Source of the DNA: Reticulitermes lucifugus
Taxonomy: Eukaryota > Arthropoda > Insecta > Blattodea > Rhinotermitidae
Length of the DNA stretch: 28,162 nucleotides
Reading direction: 5' to 3'
NCBI GenBank assembly: GCA_026260175.1
Contig: JAKCWW010005423.1
Location: forward strand, 6,081-34,242
The translations under genes were made by a program, and so were the position numbers. Below are positions 1 through 9,759 of this stretch, piece by piece. Each line of letters begins with the position of its first letter. Position 1 is the first letter of the stretch. The notes under the pieces are model-generated. The model searched no databases, was not told the origin of the DNA, and saw nothing but the letters and a program-made list of their open reading frames with translations.

Positions 1-189
1 ACATACATACATACACATACATACATACATACATACATACATACATACACACACATACATACACACACACATACATACATACATACACATACATACATAC
101 ATACATGCATACATACATACACATACATACACATACATACATACATACATACATAGATACATACATACACACACACATACATACATACA
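1..189. repeat. (ACAT)n microsatellite
   Basis: An almost uninterrupted tetranucleotide tract of ACAT units with occasional ACAC interruptions fills the first 189 bases. It begins at the window edge, so its full length is unknown. A short tract of the same kind (TATG on this strand) occurs near 21085-21105. Confidence 0.97.
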
Positions 190-389
190 GTTTATAGTGT
201 ACCTCATGTGAAAGTGGCGCTGTTTTAAAGACCTTCACTGATGTCAGTGGCGTGCTAACACAAGCTGTTACATTGCACGACGTCAAATTCCTGCGTCATG
301 TTACTACTGCAGTGTTAACAAATATTCTACATCCCACAATACAAATTTACTGCAGGTTTCAGTCGGTGAAGCATTTTAATTAAAAATTA

Positions 390-698
390 AAATGAGGTTG
401 TCACTGTGCTCAGTTAAGTGCCACGCCATGAAAGCGTATGTGGGAATGGGGTGTAGCTCCACACTTTCTCATCATCGGCACTAGTGGAATTAACTGGTCA
501 GCTTTATGCCTTTTCCGTCCCTCCCCTTCCCACAGGGGAAATAGCACCCAAAAACCAGTAAACTTGTGGTTGGGTGAACCCTAGACACGGTCTGGGCACT
601 TTTGGAGAAGTGAAAAATTTGTTACTCCCCCGGGAATCGAACTCCGATAACGCGGTCGTCCAACTCGTACGCTACCGACTGAGCTATTCCGCCTCCTC
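390..698 (-). mobile_element. tRNA-derived SINE, minus strand
   Basis: Read on the minus strand, the element starts with a tRNA-like head at about 698-628. An A-box-like segment (TAGCTCAGTCGGTA, complement of 673-686) and a B-box-like segment (GTTCGATTCC, complement of about 633-642) have the spacing of an internal RNA polymerase III promoter. The acceptor arms do not pair as in a working tRNA, so this is a SINE head and not a tRNA gene. The body continues to about 390 and ends in AT-rich sequence. Similar AATTAAA-type sequence flanks both ends, but I cannot define a clean target duplication. The body differs from the SINE family at 2474 and 24243, so it is probably a separate family. Confidence 0.75.
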
Positions 699-771
699 AC
701 TTTAATAAGTAAATTAAATTTTTAAAGTTATAGGCCCATATTAAGAAGACCTGAAAATCTACCGAATTATA

Positions 772-1570
772 CAGAGTGTTCTGCAAAAGGTGTGCCAAAT
801 TTGAGGATATTATTATAGGGCCCATCAGTAATTCTGAGTACAAAAAAATGCTATATCAAGGTATGCTCGATTAACAACTGTTACATAGCTGTGCGCATAT
901 TAGTGTCTCAAGATATTGTACAAAACCGTCCGGTAGCAGCTCTTATGAAGAAGCTTCCCGCCTACTTCTACATCTGGATAAAACCACTTCTTCGTACCTC
1001 CCACTCCCTCCATCCCCATTAATCCTGTACAATTTTTGTAAATACGGTTCTCGCAATTTACTTACCAGCATGTATGAGGTACGTCGGCCAAAAGTAACAG
1101 AACAGCTTAATCGTCAGTGTCCTAGCCGTTGGATTAGTCGTTGTGGTCCAAAGGTCTGGCCTGCGAAGTCTCCACACCTCACGCCCCTTGACTACTTCTT
1201 GTGAGAGCAACACATGGCAGACATAGATTGCCAGCACAAATCGCAGACAAGACAGGAACTATCGCAGCGAATCATGCAGCCCGTTGATCGCATAAGGAGA
1301 AGTGATTAAATAATCCGAAAGGTAACAAATTGTGAATTGTTGTGTTTCTCATGTCGTGTTATCTGACACTTAATTCCCTCTTTATTTGTGGAGTATGATA
1401 AAACACATGAATGTAGTGTAAACTTTTCGATTAAAGTCATGTACGTACTTTAAAATGCTCGTATTGGTGTAACGGCTCATGATCGGGCATATGTTGATAT
1501 AGAATTTTTTTCTCAGTTTGACTTGTATAAAACATCCAGAAGTTTTGCACACCTTATGCGGAACAGCCAC
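772..1570 (+). mobile_element. Degenerate mariner/Tc1-like transposon with TA target site
   Basis: The two ends form imperfect terminal inverted repeats: 772-800 matches the complement of 1542-1570 at about 21 of 29 positions, with a shared core AAGGTGTGC. Both ends abut TA (770-771 and 1571-1572), the target of the Tc1/mariner superfamily. A transposase remnant lies inside on the plus strand at about 1089-1320. At about 0.8 kb this is shorter than a full element (about 1.3 kb), so an internal part is lost. It is inactive: the coding remnant has stops and no usable start. Confidence 0.7.
1089..1320 (+). pseudogene. Mariner/Tc1-like transposase C-terminal remnant
   Basis: In one plus frame the sequence reads VTEQLNRQCPSRWIS, then WPAKSPHLTPLDYFL, followed by a stop at 1202-1204. 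Related insect transposases have a tryptophan there (LDFFLWG). The W-P-x-R/K-SP-x-L-TPLD block is a known signature of the C-terminal part of the DDD/DDE catalytic domain in mariner/Tc1-like transposases, and the aspartate of PLD is the expected third acidic residue. The reading frame continues degenerate to about 1310 and then stops. The first two catalytic acids are not present in recognisable form. It is a fragment inside the TA-flanked element at 772-1570. Confidence 0.75.
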
Positions 1571-1572
1571 TA

Positions 1573-2290
1573 TATATATGTGCTATTTGACAGTCGCTGA
1601 ACACATCACGTAAATATTAGGTCTAATAATTGATACATCGGTTTTGTATTTCCCATCTGCATTACAGGCATGCTGACATCCTCCACCAACCTATAATATT
1701 TCAAAGAATGGGGCAGGATTTTGGCTGCAGAAAGAAATACTTTTCTAGGTTAAGTTTACGTCTAAATGATGTCTTCAATTTCACGTACAAATGTATCCTA
1801 ATTACTGTAATATTCTCACAAATAATGGCAGAAATGTATTTAGTAGCCATTTTATAGGGTTGTCCTACCTTATCCTGAAGTCCAGCGTATTTGATGACAA
1901 GTGTCCTGATGTCATTCCACGTTGATACAGGCTCCACCCTTTGAAACCCGGGAACCAACCAGATCGAGGGAGGATACTGAAAAGACAAACATTATAAGAA
2001 AAAAAGGTGTCGTTGTCGTCCAAAGGGAGGGAACGGGTTGCGCATGACAGCTGGAGACACACGGGTGACATTGGCGGCGGGAGGGGGGGGGAGGCCGTGT
2101 CTCTGCGAGCGCATCCCCCTATTCACCTGCGACACAGTGTCCTGCGCATGGCAGTTCTCATGCGTTAACGCAAGCTGATCCTTCTACAGTGCTAACCTGA
2201 CATTGCTCCGTCAGTTAAAAGCGCTGTGTGGATTCAAAGAGCGCCACAAACAAAATTTTGAATGAACTAAACAATTCTAGTAACTTATTT
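1573..2290. other. Unassigned, with a G-rich tract
   Basis: Short overlapping open frames occur here on both strands (for example minus 1701-1988), but none shows a recognisable motif. 2077-2093 is a G-rich run that could be prone to assembly error. I see no convincing gene or repeat. Confidence 0.4.
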
Positions 2291-2294
2291 ACTA

Positions 2295-2395
2295 ATATTC
2301 GTGTCTTCTGGGATACGACGCCGTGCGGATTGGTAAATATATACCGACGTTCTGAAGGATCTTTCTGCCTACACTTTCAGGGTATAAGCAATACA
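2295..2395 (+). repeat. Solitary arm of the foldback repeat family
   Basis: The segment beginning GTCTTCTGGGATACGACGCC and ending near the CTTTCAGG at about 2380 resembles the arm of the foldback elements at 9052-9277 and 21691-21917, including the CCGACGTT near 2345. Translated it reads VFWDTTPCGLVNIYRR, a dispersed-repeat peptide I associate with cockroach-type genomes. No complementary second arm follows, and I find no target duplication. It is probably a truncated or decayed copy. The 70-codon open frame at 2228-2440 is explained by this repeat and is not a gene. Confidence 0.55.
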
Positions 2396-2473
2396 CGTCC
2401 AAATCCAAATATGCGCAAAAGAGAGAATAATATACATTAATTAATTAATTATAGCTAACGCCATGGTGTAGAG

Positions 2474-2723
2474 GGGGCCAGGATAGCACAGCTGATATAG
2501 CGAATTTCCACGGGCTGGACGGTTCGTAGTTCCAACTCCGGTAGAGGCAAGAGATTTTCTGTTCTTCTTATCCTTCCAGACACCCTGGGGCCCCCACACA
2601 GCCTCCTGTGCCCGGGTTCTTTCCCGAGAGTTCAGCGGCCGAGGCGTGCTATTGACCACCCACCCCCATCTAGTGCCGAGGTGACTGCAAGGCATGTTAC
2701 GGGGAGACTTTTACCTGTAAATA
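2474..2723 (+). mobile_element. tRNA-derived SINE, full length with 8-bp TSD
   Basis: The head contains an A-box-like segment (ATAGCACAGCTGATATAGCG, from about 2482) and a decayed B box near 2520-2540. The body (CCTGGGGCCC, then TTTCCCGAGAG, GCCGAGGCGTG, CCACCCACCC and TCTAGTGCCGA) lines up block by block with the SINE at 24243-24505, and the tail has TTTTACCTG. GTGTAGAG occurs immediately before (2466-2473) and after (2724-2731), consistent with a target-site duplication from LINE-assisted insertion. The minus-strand 84-codon frame over it is an accident. Confidence 0.85.
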
Positions 2724-2731
2724 GTGTAGAG

Positions 2732-5260
2732 TTGTCCAGAACTTAAAGCTCACTCAGATGGTCCAGAAATTCGCACTTGTATAGGAAAGATTTCGCTCCG
2801 TCTGGTCGTATTATTTTCACAGGAGCTATACCCTGACACAGCTGAATTTAGTTCAGAAGGCCTAAAATAAACAAGTTTCCAGAATTCGCTTGGATAAACT
2901 GAGTAAAGCCAATAACACCTTCAGAGCACTCGAAAACCTCTTGAGGTATGTCACGAATGCAATCTAGTATCTACCAATACTGCCCAGACTTCTTTCTTCA
3001 TGACTCAAAACCGTCAATTGCATTAGCCTTACGACCATTACCAGAATTACCATGAACTACTCAGCACTCCACTTAAACCACCAAGCTCGCTTTATTGTTT
3101 TGGGAGGCCACGAACCACCAGGCTGCTATCGCGACTCGAAATTGTGTCGTGACCCTGAATTTGAGGGTCCCTGACCTACATTGCAAAGAGGCTACACCGG
3201 TATGCTTTCAAATCCTCACGTACTTACATCTGTCCATATCAATTTACCATGCGACTTTATCTAGTAAAACAGTGTCTTTATGTGTGACATCTCGTTGTGA
3301 CATACACGTAGAGAGAGGAATGGTATTTAGTTAAAGCCGAAACATGTTGCATGATTGATATATTAAATCCCTGCAAAGCATACTTGTGACTGACTGCCCT
3401 CATTCTTCTTTTTAAAATAATGTCGTTAAATTACACGAGAATACATCAATAGAGAAGAAGATGCAAGCCGATTATATGAAACATTTGCATTTAATATCCC
3501 TTCTCAATGAATCAATATTCAATTAGTGGACCTGGAGCTCGCTTAGACTTTCGATATTAGACATTAGACCTTCAAAGACCCAGATGAAGCCTCGGCCTCT
3601 CTGTCTCTAAATACTAAACTGGTCACTATTCGTACCCGTCTGATGCAGTTACAGCAGAAGGATTTCTTAAGCAGCTGTCTCGGAACGGGGTGGACACCAC
3701 AAAACGTTGCAGGGGGGTTGCTAACGCCCCTTCTATTGACGAATTTTAATTTTACGGGAATCTTGAATGAGTAACATTACACATTAATGAGAAATGGGCA
3801 GTTATTGTTGTGTTGTGAAGGGAACTGGCACTGCAACATGTAAAGTGTATTTACAATATCTCCTGTGGAGTAGGTCTAATAGTTTACACCATAAACCCCA
3901 AAGATTTTACTGATAGCACGATTAGAAAGAAGAAATTCACAAAAAAATTCACTTTAAAGCCACAAAGTCAGTTAACTACATTACTTTTGGGTGCATCCGT
4001 GTAGACTTTCCTTTGATTTTAGTAGCACAACCAGGTCCAACCGCTTTTAAATTTTAATACAAGTTATGGGTTTTATTGTTTTGCGGCTTATTCAAGTTCT
4101 TTTAAAAAAGAATAGAGCTCCGCAGACAAAAATAAATTTGGTGAGCCACTGTAGGGTCATTATTAAGGCGAATGTGTCTGTGTACCGCGAATAAATAATT
4201 ATTTGTGATGACAGTACATTATATACCACATGTGCTATGAAATTCGTGCGATGTTGCTAATGCAAACTCATATTTGAGCAATTTACCTTCTCCTGTTTCA
4301 GAAAATAGAAATTCCCAAAATGATGTACTCAAGGCCAATGTTTAATTACGTTCTAAAGCGAAGGTAAGAATTATGTTGTACGTACATCTGAACACACGTA
4401 TTGCTGTATATAACATGTCTAGCCTCATACACAAACACCACCTTGTTTTTTTTAAAACCTTGCGTGTGTATTCGGTTACCACGTAAAAAAAAGTGTTTGG
4501 GATTTGATGGTTGAGCATTTGGGTAGTGAATTATGCAGATTTCAACTTTTCCACTTCTTCTTGAGCCCCCCATCAGGGATTCCCCTCGGCACTTTTTCTC
4601 ATCAAAGAACCTAAACTAGACCACCTGAGGCTCCGTAAGAGTTTATCTCTGCCCATATCATGTACATTGGTAGTCTTCGACGTGGTGGTGGAAGAAAGAG
4701 AAAAAGAATATAGATACCTGATGCATGTGAATAATAGTCTAGTAGTTTAGTGTCACGAAGAGGGCTTCATCATTGTGATCACGTCACAACGGACCCAAGT
4801 AGCGAGGCCAAGACGTAGTCACGCACAACTCCCAAAGACAGAAGGTAGAAAGGAAGGCAGTGCCACTAACTATAGGATCCAGCAATTGTATTTGCATATA
4901 ACGCTGAGAACATCGGTGGTGGAAAGATAAAGATCGGCCTGGTGTATAATACACAAATCAAGGGAGCGAATACACTCTGTGCTATAATTTGAGACTTCAC
5001 TCAAGTGTTTCTTTATGAAGCCTCTAACGAAATTAATGTGAAGTTTTTGGGAATATAAAGCTCGTTTAATTTAACATTTCAGGTTTTTAAGGTTTCCATT
5101 GGTGGGGACGCAAATACAGTGACATGAAGTGTGTACAGACTTTTGGATAAGTTTATAAAATTATTACGTCACAGCTACACCTATGCAGGAATAAAATTTA
5201 AAATGGCGAATAAAAATCACTTTCAGAACAATTGTACAGCACACATTTTTAAGTGTGCTG
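2732..5260. other. Long unassigned stretch
   Basis: About 2.5 kb of AT-rich sequence with only short chance open frames. Near 3332-3353 there is a GCCGAAACATGTTGC motif resembling the 3' part of the hammerhead-like motifs elsewhere in the window, but its 5' part is too decayed to call. I recognise no gene, RNA or other repeat here. An intron or intergenic DNA with old repeats is the likely content. Confidence 0.5.
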
Positions 5261-5455
5261 TTTAACGAAGATGCCAGTTGCCAAGATTATACAGCATCGG
5301 TGATAGATGGATAAGTATGGAACATTGACTGAATGCTGCTGACAGAGAAAACCCGAATTACGTGGGGAGAAACACATCCCAGTGCCACTTTGTCCACCAT
5401 AAAGGCCACATGGACGGACATGGAGTTAAACCCGGCCTTCCAAGGCCAGACGCCG
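5261..5455 (-). repeat. Dispersed repeat, copy 1 of a family also at 15613-15815
   Basis: Starting at TTTAACGA, this segment aligns along its length with 15613-15815: AAGATTA-ACAGC, then GATAG, GGATAAGTATG, ACAGAGAAAAC, GAGAAACAC, TTTGTCCACC and ACGGAC. At its far end the minus strand has GGGTTTAACTCC (complement of 5422-5433), a decayed B-box-like sequence. It is therefore probably a SINE-type element on the minus strand with its tRNA-like head at the high-coordinate end. The open frames here (5287-5475 minus, 5362-5601 plus) fall in the repeat and show no domain. Confidence 0.6.
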
Positions 5456-5475
5456 GCGATTTTTGCCTGATTCAC

Positions 5476-6195
5476 GACACGGCCCTCACATGTTCTCTAA
5501 TGCCAAATCAATCACGAATTTTAAAATCGGCTTTTTCTTTGAATACAATAATACCGACAAGAGTAAATGGCCTACCGTCATTCCGTTCGGCCCAATTTTG
5601 ATTGCTACCGCTGTCATAAGTAAGAGATCGCTACCAGTAAGACATCATAACTTATTTTATTATTCTATGTAAGGTAGGCGACAGGTTTATACTTGCAAGG
5701 TCTGGTCTACATTCATAATAATAAAACATGTACGGCAGAAGAGAAAAATTCGACAACCAAACCTGTCCCACGGTTCTCGAAACAGGTTTCGTTGTTACTG
5801 ATTTCAAATTAAAATAAGGTAGCGGCTGTGTTGTTACTTGTTACAGAAGACGTTATGTACTGTCCATGCAGATCGCCTGGCAGGCGTGCATTATGTGAGC
5901 ATATAAATGTGGGTTCAGCCCCTGGAGATAAGACACCAGTACGATGCGCCACGGTGCGGCAACATTTCGCATGTGACACGCAATACTCTCGCCTCTCCCG
6001 CACGCATGTAGCAGTGGAGCGGTTCGGACACCAAAGCACATAGCAGGACTGTTGTGTGCACAGAGTGATCGCCACAGCCTGTGGCTCCTGCCGGCATGGT
6101 CCTTCTTAAATACAAATTCAATTTCAACCACACTTTGGCTTTTGGAAATATATTTGCATTTAATAAAATAACAAATACAGGACACATATTCAGAA
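5476..6195. other. Unassigned stretch with overlapping open frames
   Basis: Open frames overlap on both strands at 5828-6212, including a 119-codon minus frame (5853-6212) and a 95-codon minus frame (5915-6202). The simultaneous openness of several frames, with no recognisable motif, suggests low stop density in a GC-richer repeat rather than a gene. Confidence 0.4.
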
Positions 6196-6199
6196 AATA

Positions 6200-6665
6200 C
6201 ATAAAACATCACTGTTATTGTTTACCCCTGCGTGTTTCAGCCATTTTCAGCCATCTTCAGGGAGAACACTGCATACGTTTAGGAAGAGTCTGAAGACTTT
6301 ACATAAATAATTACAATAAGGAATATATATAATATATATGACTACAACCTACAATTATTCGTAATGTAGGTTAGCATTATCTCGTTCAGTAAGTAATACT
6401 GTGCCAAAATCTTTATAAATAATGTTCACATATCCTAACACAGCAGTACTTACTGAAAAGATAATGCTAACCTACATACTCGTAAAGAAGGACTGTTAAA
6501 AATTTTAGATTACAGCAAGACACACTACATACATTCCTTCATTATAATTAATAATGCGAAGTCTTCAGAACCTTTCTAATTGTACACAATGTTTCCCCTG
6601 ACGCTGGACAAAAATGGCTGAAACATGTAGGAAAAAATTATAACCTATTGTTTTACGCATTTTAT
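6200..6665. mobile_element. Large nested foldback element with hammerhead-like ends
   Basis: The left part (about 6200-6310) is complementary, with substitutions, to the right part (about 6550-6665). Both carry GTCTTCAGA, TTCC-AA, GTGTT or ATGTTT, and GGCTGAAAC when read outward. A second, inner inverted repeat is much better matched: GTAGGTTAGCATTATCT at 6365-6381 pairs with the complementary segment at about 6461-6477, around a centre near 6425. On the left minus strand, CTGAAGA (complement of 6254-6260) and GAAAC (complement of 6234-6238) form a hammerhead-like core. On the right plus strand the counterpart is CTGACGC (6598-6604) and GAAAC (6620-6624). No clean target duplication was found. 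Confidence 0.6.
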
Positions 6666-6783
6666 GAATTTCTGTACTGTGTTGGTTATTTTATTAAGTA
6701 GCACAGATAATTTGCTTTCATCCCCTGTTGTGCTGACTGATTCATTCGTTCTTTATTGTGCTTTCGAGCTACTATTATTATTT

Positions 6784-6903
6784 GTGGTGGTGGCAGTGGT
6801 AGTAGTAGTAATAGTAGTAATATTAGTGGTAATAGTAGTAGTAATAGTAGTGGTAGTAGTAATAATAATAATAATAGTAGTAGTAGTAGTAGTAGTAGTA
6901 GTA
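6784..6903. repeat. Imperfect (GTA)n/(TAA)n microsatellite
   Basis: The tract consists of GTA, GTG and TAA triplets ending in a pure GTA run at about 6876-6903. Because the period is three, all six frames stay open over much of it. This creates the homopolymer-like Val/Ile, Leu and Ser/Asn open frames at 6664-7029, 6686-6916 and 6756-6989, which are not genes. Confidence 0.95.
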
Positions 6904-7680
6904 CAGGAGTGCACAAATCCCGCTCCCCAGCTCGCCGGGCGAATAAATTTCCTTCAGTGGCGCCTAATATGTATAGGCCCTCAGTATGAAACTTTTTTCA
7001 CGTCAATCTTCTGGCGCCTAGAACTTTGAGGTGGCTCTTATACTTTTGGAAAGTCTGTGCATCCCTGAAATAGTATTATTGGTGTTATTACTAAATGTAT
7101 GTTTATTTAAGCCAAATTAAACTACATCTCTTAACTTGCAAATTAATTAATCCACCAAAACCCAACAAAACCCGCATTAGAGTTCCAAGTCACGTGATAG
7201 GCTATTCACAGAGGCTTGGAAAAGACAGTACTTCAAGTCATGAGGAAGAGAGATTTAAACTCACAAACTGTTAATGTAACAACCATGTAAGCGTTTTCTT
7301 AAAGTTACTGCGATGTGTGAAGTAATTACACATCCAGCTAACTATCCATAAGATTCAAAATGTGCATATTCTACGGCATATATGGAGGAAATGAGCGACC
7401 TTACTGTATTCTGGAATATAACATCCCATGTTCTGGTACAAATTTGTCAAAATTTCGGAGGACAAACTACCTTTGTCTTCAGGGTAAAAAAGTACGCCAC
7501 GCAGAGTGGAATTGATGCAGCATATTTGAGTCGGTAGCAAACTGTTACCAAACTACACGATGCCACACCCCACACCACCTTGAGGACCTCAAATATGACA
7601 AAATTAAAATAAACAATAAATATCAGATGGGCCTGCTAAATTTACAATACATTGCTATTCCTGTTTTGGATGCTCGTAGT
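6904..7680. other. Unassigned stretch
   Basis: AT-rich sequence without a recognisable gene, RNA or repeat. The only open frame (minus 7355-7540) is short and featureless. Confidence 0.4.
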
Positions 7681-7681
7681 A

Positions 7682-7830
7682 CTTCCGTCTTTAGGGAGAA
7701 TCAGTCCAGGATTTTGGACTGAGTAGTGTCTCCATCTTCTACGTCGAGCAGTTCAAGAATTACTTGCATCTCCTTAGACTACAAAACCCCTAAAGATGGA
7801 AGCAACACGCCCCTCCGAAACGTCGGTAAC
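7682..7830 (+). repeat. Decayed foldback with hammerhead-like motif
   Basis: CTTCCGTCTTTAGGG at 7682-7696 is complementary to 7788-7802 at 14 of 15 positions, giving a small inverted repeat. On the plus strand the right end continues as CTAAAGA (7790-7796), GGA (7798-7800), TCC (7814-7816), GAAAC (7817-7821), then GTCGGT. This follows the order of a minimal hammerhead with one core change (CTGAAGA to CTAAAGA) and a very short stem II. A nested hairpin (TCAGTCC 7701-7707 with GGACTGA 7716-7722) lies between the arms. It is probably an old copy of the foldback family. Confidence 0.4.
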
Positions 7831-7834
7831 TATT

Positions 7835-9036
7835 TATCAATCGACACGGCATACCATCCTAGAATACTTGCATGTCAATCAAAACCGCTGTGAGAAACTC
7901 CAATCGTGCGTAAATAACCCAGGTGCCTGTTACATGTAACATGCACGATAACCTAATTTAAACGACCTTGCAAGGATTGCCGAAAGCTTTCAGTAGCAGC
8001 GGAACACTTGCGGCCTTCCCTGTACATGACTGCGATTATCCTGAAGCCAAAATTGTCAGTGTTTTATTATGAATTATAGTCAAATGTTTGAAACCGAGAA
8101 AAAATACACTCGAGCCATTAGCCTAAAAAAAATTGACAGCATCCTCAAGCCCTTTTCAATCAATGTGGGAACCCCGGAGCTAAAATAACGGATATCGTCT
8201 GATCCTGTTTAGGGTGGCCCACAGTTCGAAATAATGTGACTTTACCTCTAGCTGGTGTAATCGGATTTAATTCCTGGATAAAACACTGAGCCAATCGACG
8301 TTCCTTAATAATAATAAAAGGCATTCACCCATTTCTGTGATTTCAAAGACCACAGATTCATTATGCACATAAGAAAGTCCTTTGTAAAAATAAAAACAAG
8401 AAAAACAGCAAGTAAATGTATTGCCTTCATTAAACGAATATCGGTCTATCATCGTGGAATAGAGACAGAAATTGCTTGGAAATTACAATCTGTTGTTTAG
8501 AAAATTATGTAGCCTATACAACAATGTGGTAGGAAAGTCTGCAAGGAAGAGGCCCCTTCAGAGACCTCAGTCTAAATAGAATTATAATAATAAAGTGACT
8601 GTATATAAACAGGTTTTTATTGCGTAAACATGATTCATCTGTTGCAGAACAAGGACCAGTGGTGGGCTTTCTTTGAACACCGTAATGGACACTCAAGTTT
8701 CATAAAGTTAGGAAATTTCTTGACTAGTTAAAGCGATTACATTTTTTTTTGTCAAGATTTACTGTATACTACGCAGTTAATTTGTAAACACACGTGTACT
8801 AATACTGGCCCAGTGTTTTGTATGTAACAAGCACAGCGACCGCCATAACATCACATTTCCCTGAACGTCAACCCCAGATGTCTGCACATTACAAATCAAG
8901 TAAGTAAAATCTACGTTATGGTGCTTGATGATACTCTCATTGAAATTCTTCCGCTTTCGCCGACTCAGTTCGAGCTACATCACGGCAATCAAACGTTCGT
9001 CAGTTCCTGTCCACTGGAGTTAATATCCAGGGATAC
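7835..9036. other. Unassigned stretch
   Basis: About 1.2 kb without recognisable features. Chance frames on the minus strand (8267-8452, 8514-8696) show no motif. Confidence 0.4.
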
Positions 9037-9107
9037 TAAACAGAGGTAACTGATGAAATCTGTGGTCTTCTGGGTTAAAACACTGCGTCGTGTGGTAATT
9101 GTTCACC

Positions 9108-9142
9108 GACGTTTCGGGACAACGTACCGGTCCCATCCTCAC
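9108..9142 (-). ncRNA. Hammerhead-like motif in left arm
   Basis: Read on the minus strand: GTGAGGA (complement of 9136-9142) stands in place of CTGANGA. A five-pair stem GGGAC/GTCCC (complements of 9130-9134 and 9116-9120) follows, then GAAAC (complement of 9111-9115) and GTC (complement of 9108-9110). The first core base is G instead of C, and helix I is poor, so self-cleavage is doubtful. It is paired with a divergent copy at 9158-9195. Confidence 0.4.
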
Positions 9143-9157
9143 TCGGAATCTTGACCC

Positions 9158-9195
9158 GTGAAGATGGGACCGATACGTTGTCGCGAAACGTCGGT
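9158..9195 (+). ncRNA. Hammerhead-like motif in right arm
   Basis: GTGAAGA (9158-9164), stem GGGAC (9166-9170) with GTCGC (9180-9184), GAAAC (9185-9189) and GTC (9190-9192) keep the hammerhead order. It shares the C-to-G change in the first core base with the left arm, and stem II has a mismatch. It is likely inactive, but it comes from the same source as the better copies at 12076 and 21828. Confidence 0.4.
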
Positions 9196-9433
9196 AAAGA
9201 ATTACCACACGACGCCGTGTAATAACCCAAAAGACCACAGATTTCATCAACATCGCGGCGGAAGCCTGAAATCAAGGTAAACAGAGGTGACTTTATCTAG
9301 AAGACAGCATCCGATCCAGCAACGAGATACAGAGGTCACAATATTCGAAAGGTCATTTACGCAACTTCCAGCCCAGGAGCATGGTATTCTAATTGAGACA
9401 TTCTTTAGTTTTACTCAGTTCCTACATACACAG

Positions 9434-9750
9434 GGGGCACGCGGTGGCGCAGTTGGTTGAGGCACTGCGCTACAAGCGCAAGGCGGCGGGCTCTATTCCC
9501 GATGGTGTCACTGGAATTTTTCATTGACTTAATTCTTCCGGTCGCACTATGGCCCGGAGGTCGACTCAGTCTGTAACAGAAATGAGTACCAGGAATATTT
9601 CCTGAGGGGTAGAGGCGGCCGGTTCTTAGGCCTGATAACCTTACCACCTTCATGTGCCGATTGTCTTGGAATCTGGAAGTCTTAACCTCCTGGAACCCTC
9701 AGGGCCTGTCCAGGCCTGTACAGGGATTGCTTTACCTTATTTACCTGCAT
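9434..9750 (+). mobile_element. tRNA-derived SINE, second family
   Basis: The head contains GGTGGCGCAGTTGGTTGAGGC (from about 9442; A-box-like) and GGGCTCTATTCCCG (about 9488-9501; B-box-like), about 45 bases apart as in a tRNA. The body (GGTCGCACTATGGCC, AGTCTGTAACAGAAATGAG, TTTCCTGAGGGGTAGAGGCG) does not match the SINE family at 2474/24243. The 3' end is set roughly at the pyrimidine-rich ATTGCTTTACCTTATTTACC. I cannot see a reliable target duplication. The open frames here (9411-9653 minus, 9652-9873 plus) are incidental. Confidence 0.7.
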
Positions 9751-9759
9751 GAACATAAA

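Larger units (their letters stand above)
9052..9277 (-). mobile_element. Foldback (hairpin) element, 226 bp, 15-bp TSD
   Basis: The left arm (from GATGAAATCTGTGGTCTTCTGGG) and the right arm (ending AGACCACAGATTTCATC) form a hairpin of about 100 bp per arm with few mismatches. A one-sided leader (CGCGGCGGAAGCCTGAAATC, 9254-9273) follows the right arm and has no left counterpart, so the element reads leader-first on the minus strand. TAAACAGAGGT-A/G-ACT flanks it at 9037-9051 and 9278-9292 (14 of 15 identical). This fits target-primed reverse transcription and not the short duplications of most DNA transposons. The overlapping minus open frames (9020-9253, 9075-9275) are translations of this repeat. 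Confidence 0.85.

Noticed and set aside
1..189. CRISPR-like or satellite array
   Set aside because: It is a simple tetranucleotide microsatellite with no spacers.
623..698. Possible functional tRNA gene on the minus strand
   Set aside because: A and B boxes are present, but the acceptor and T stems do not pair, and a SINE body follows. It is a SINE head.
4773..4790. Near-palindrome around TTGTGATCACGTCACAA as an operator-like site
   Set aside because: One short imperfect palindrome with no gene context, expected by chance in 28 kb.
6664..7029. Val/Ile-, Leu- and Ser/Asn-rich open frames
   Set aside because: They are translations of the GTA/TAA microsatellite. A period-three tract keeps all frames open.
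9020..9275. Minus-strand open frames of 66 and 77 codons
   Set aside because: They lie in the 226-bp foldback with target duplications and recur in altered form at 11304-11543, so they are repeat translations.
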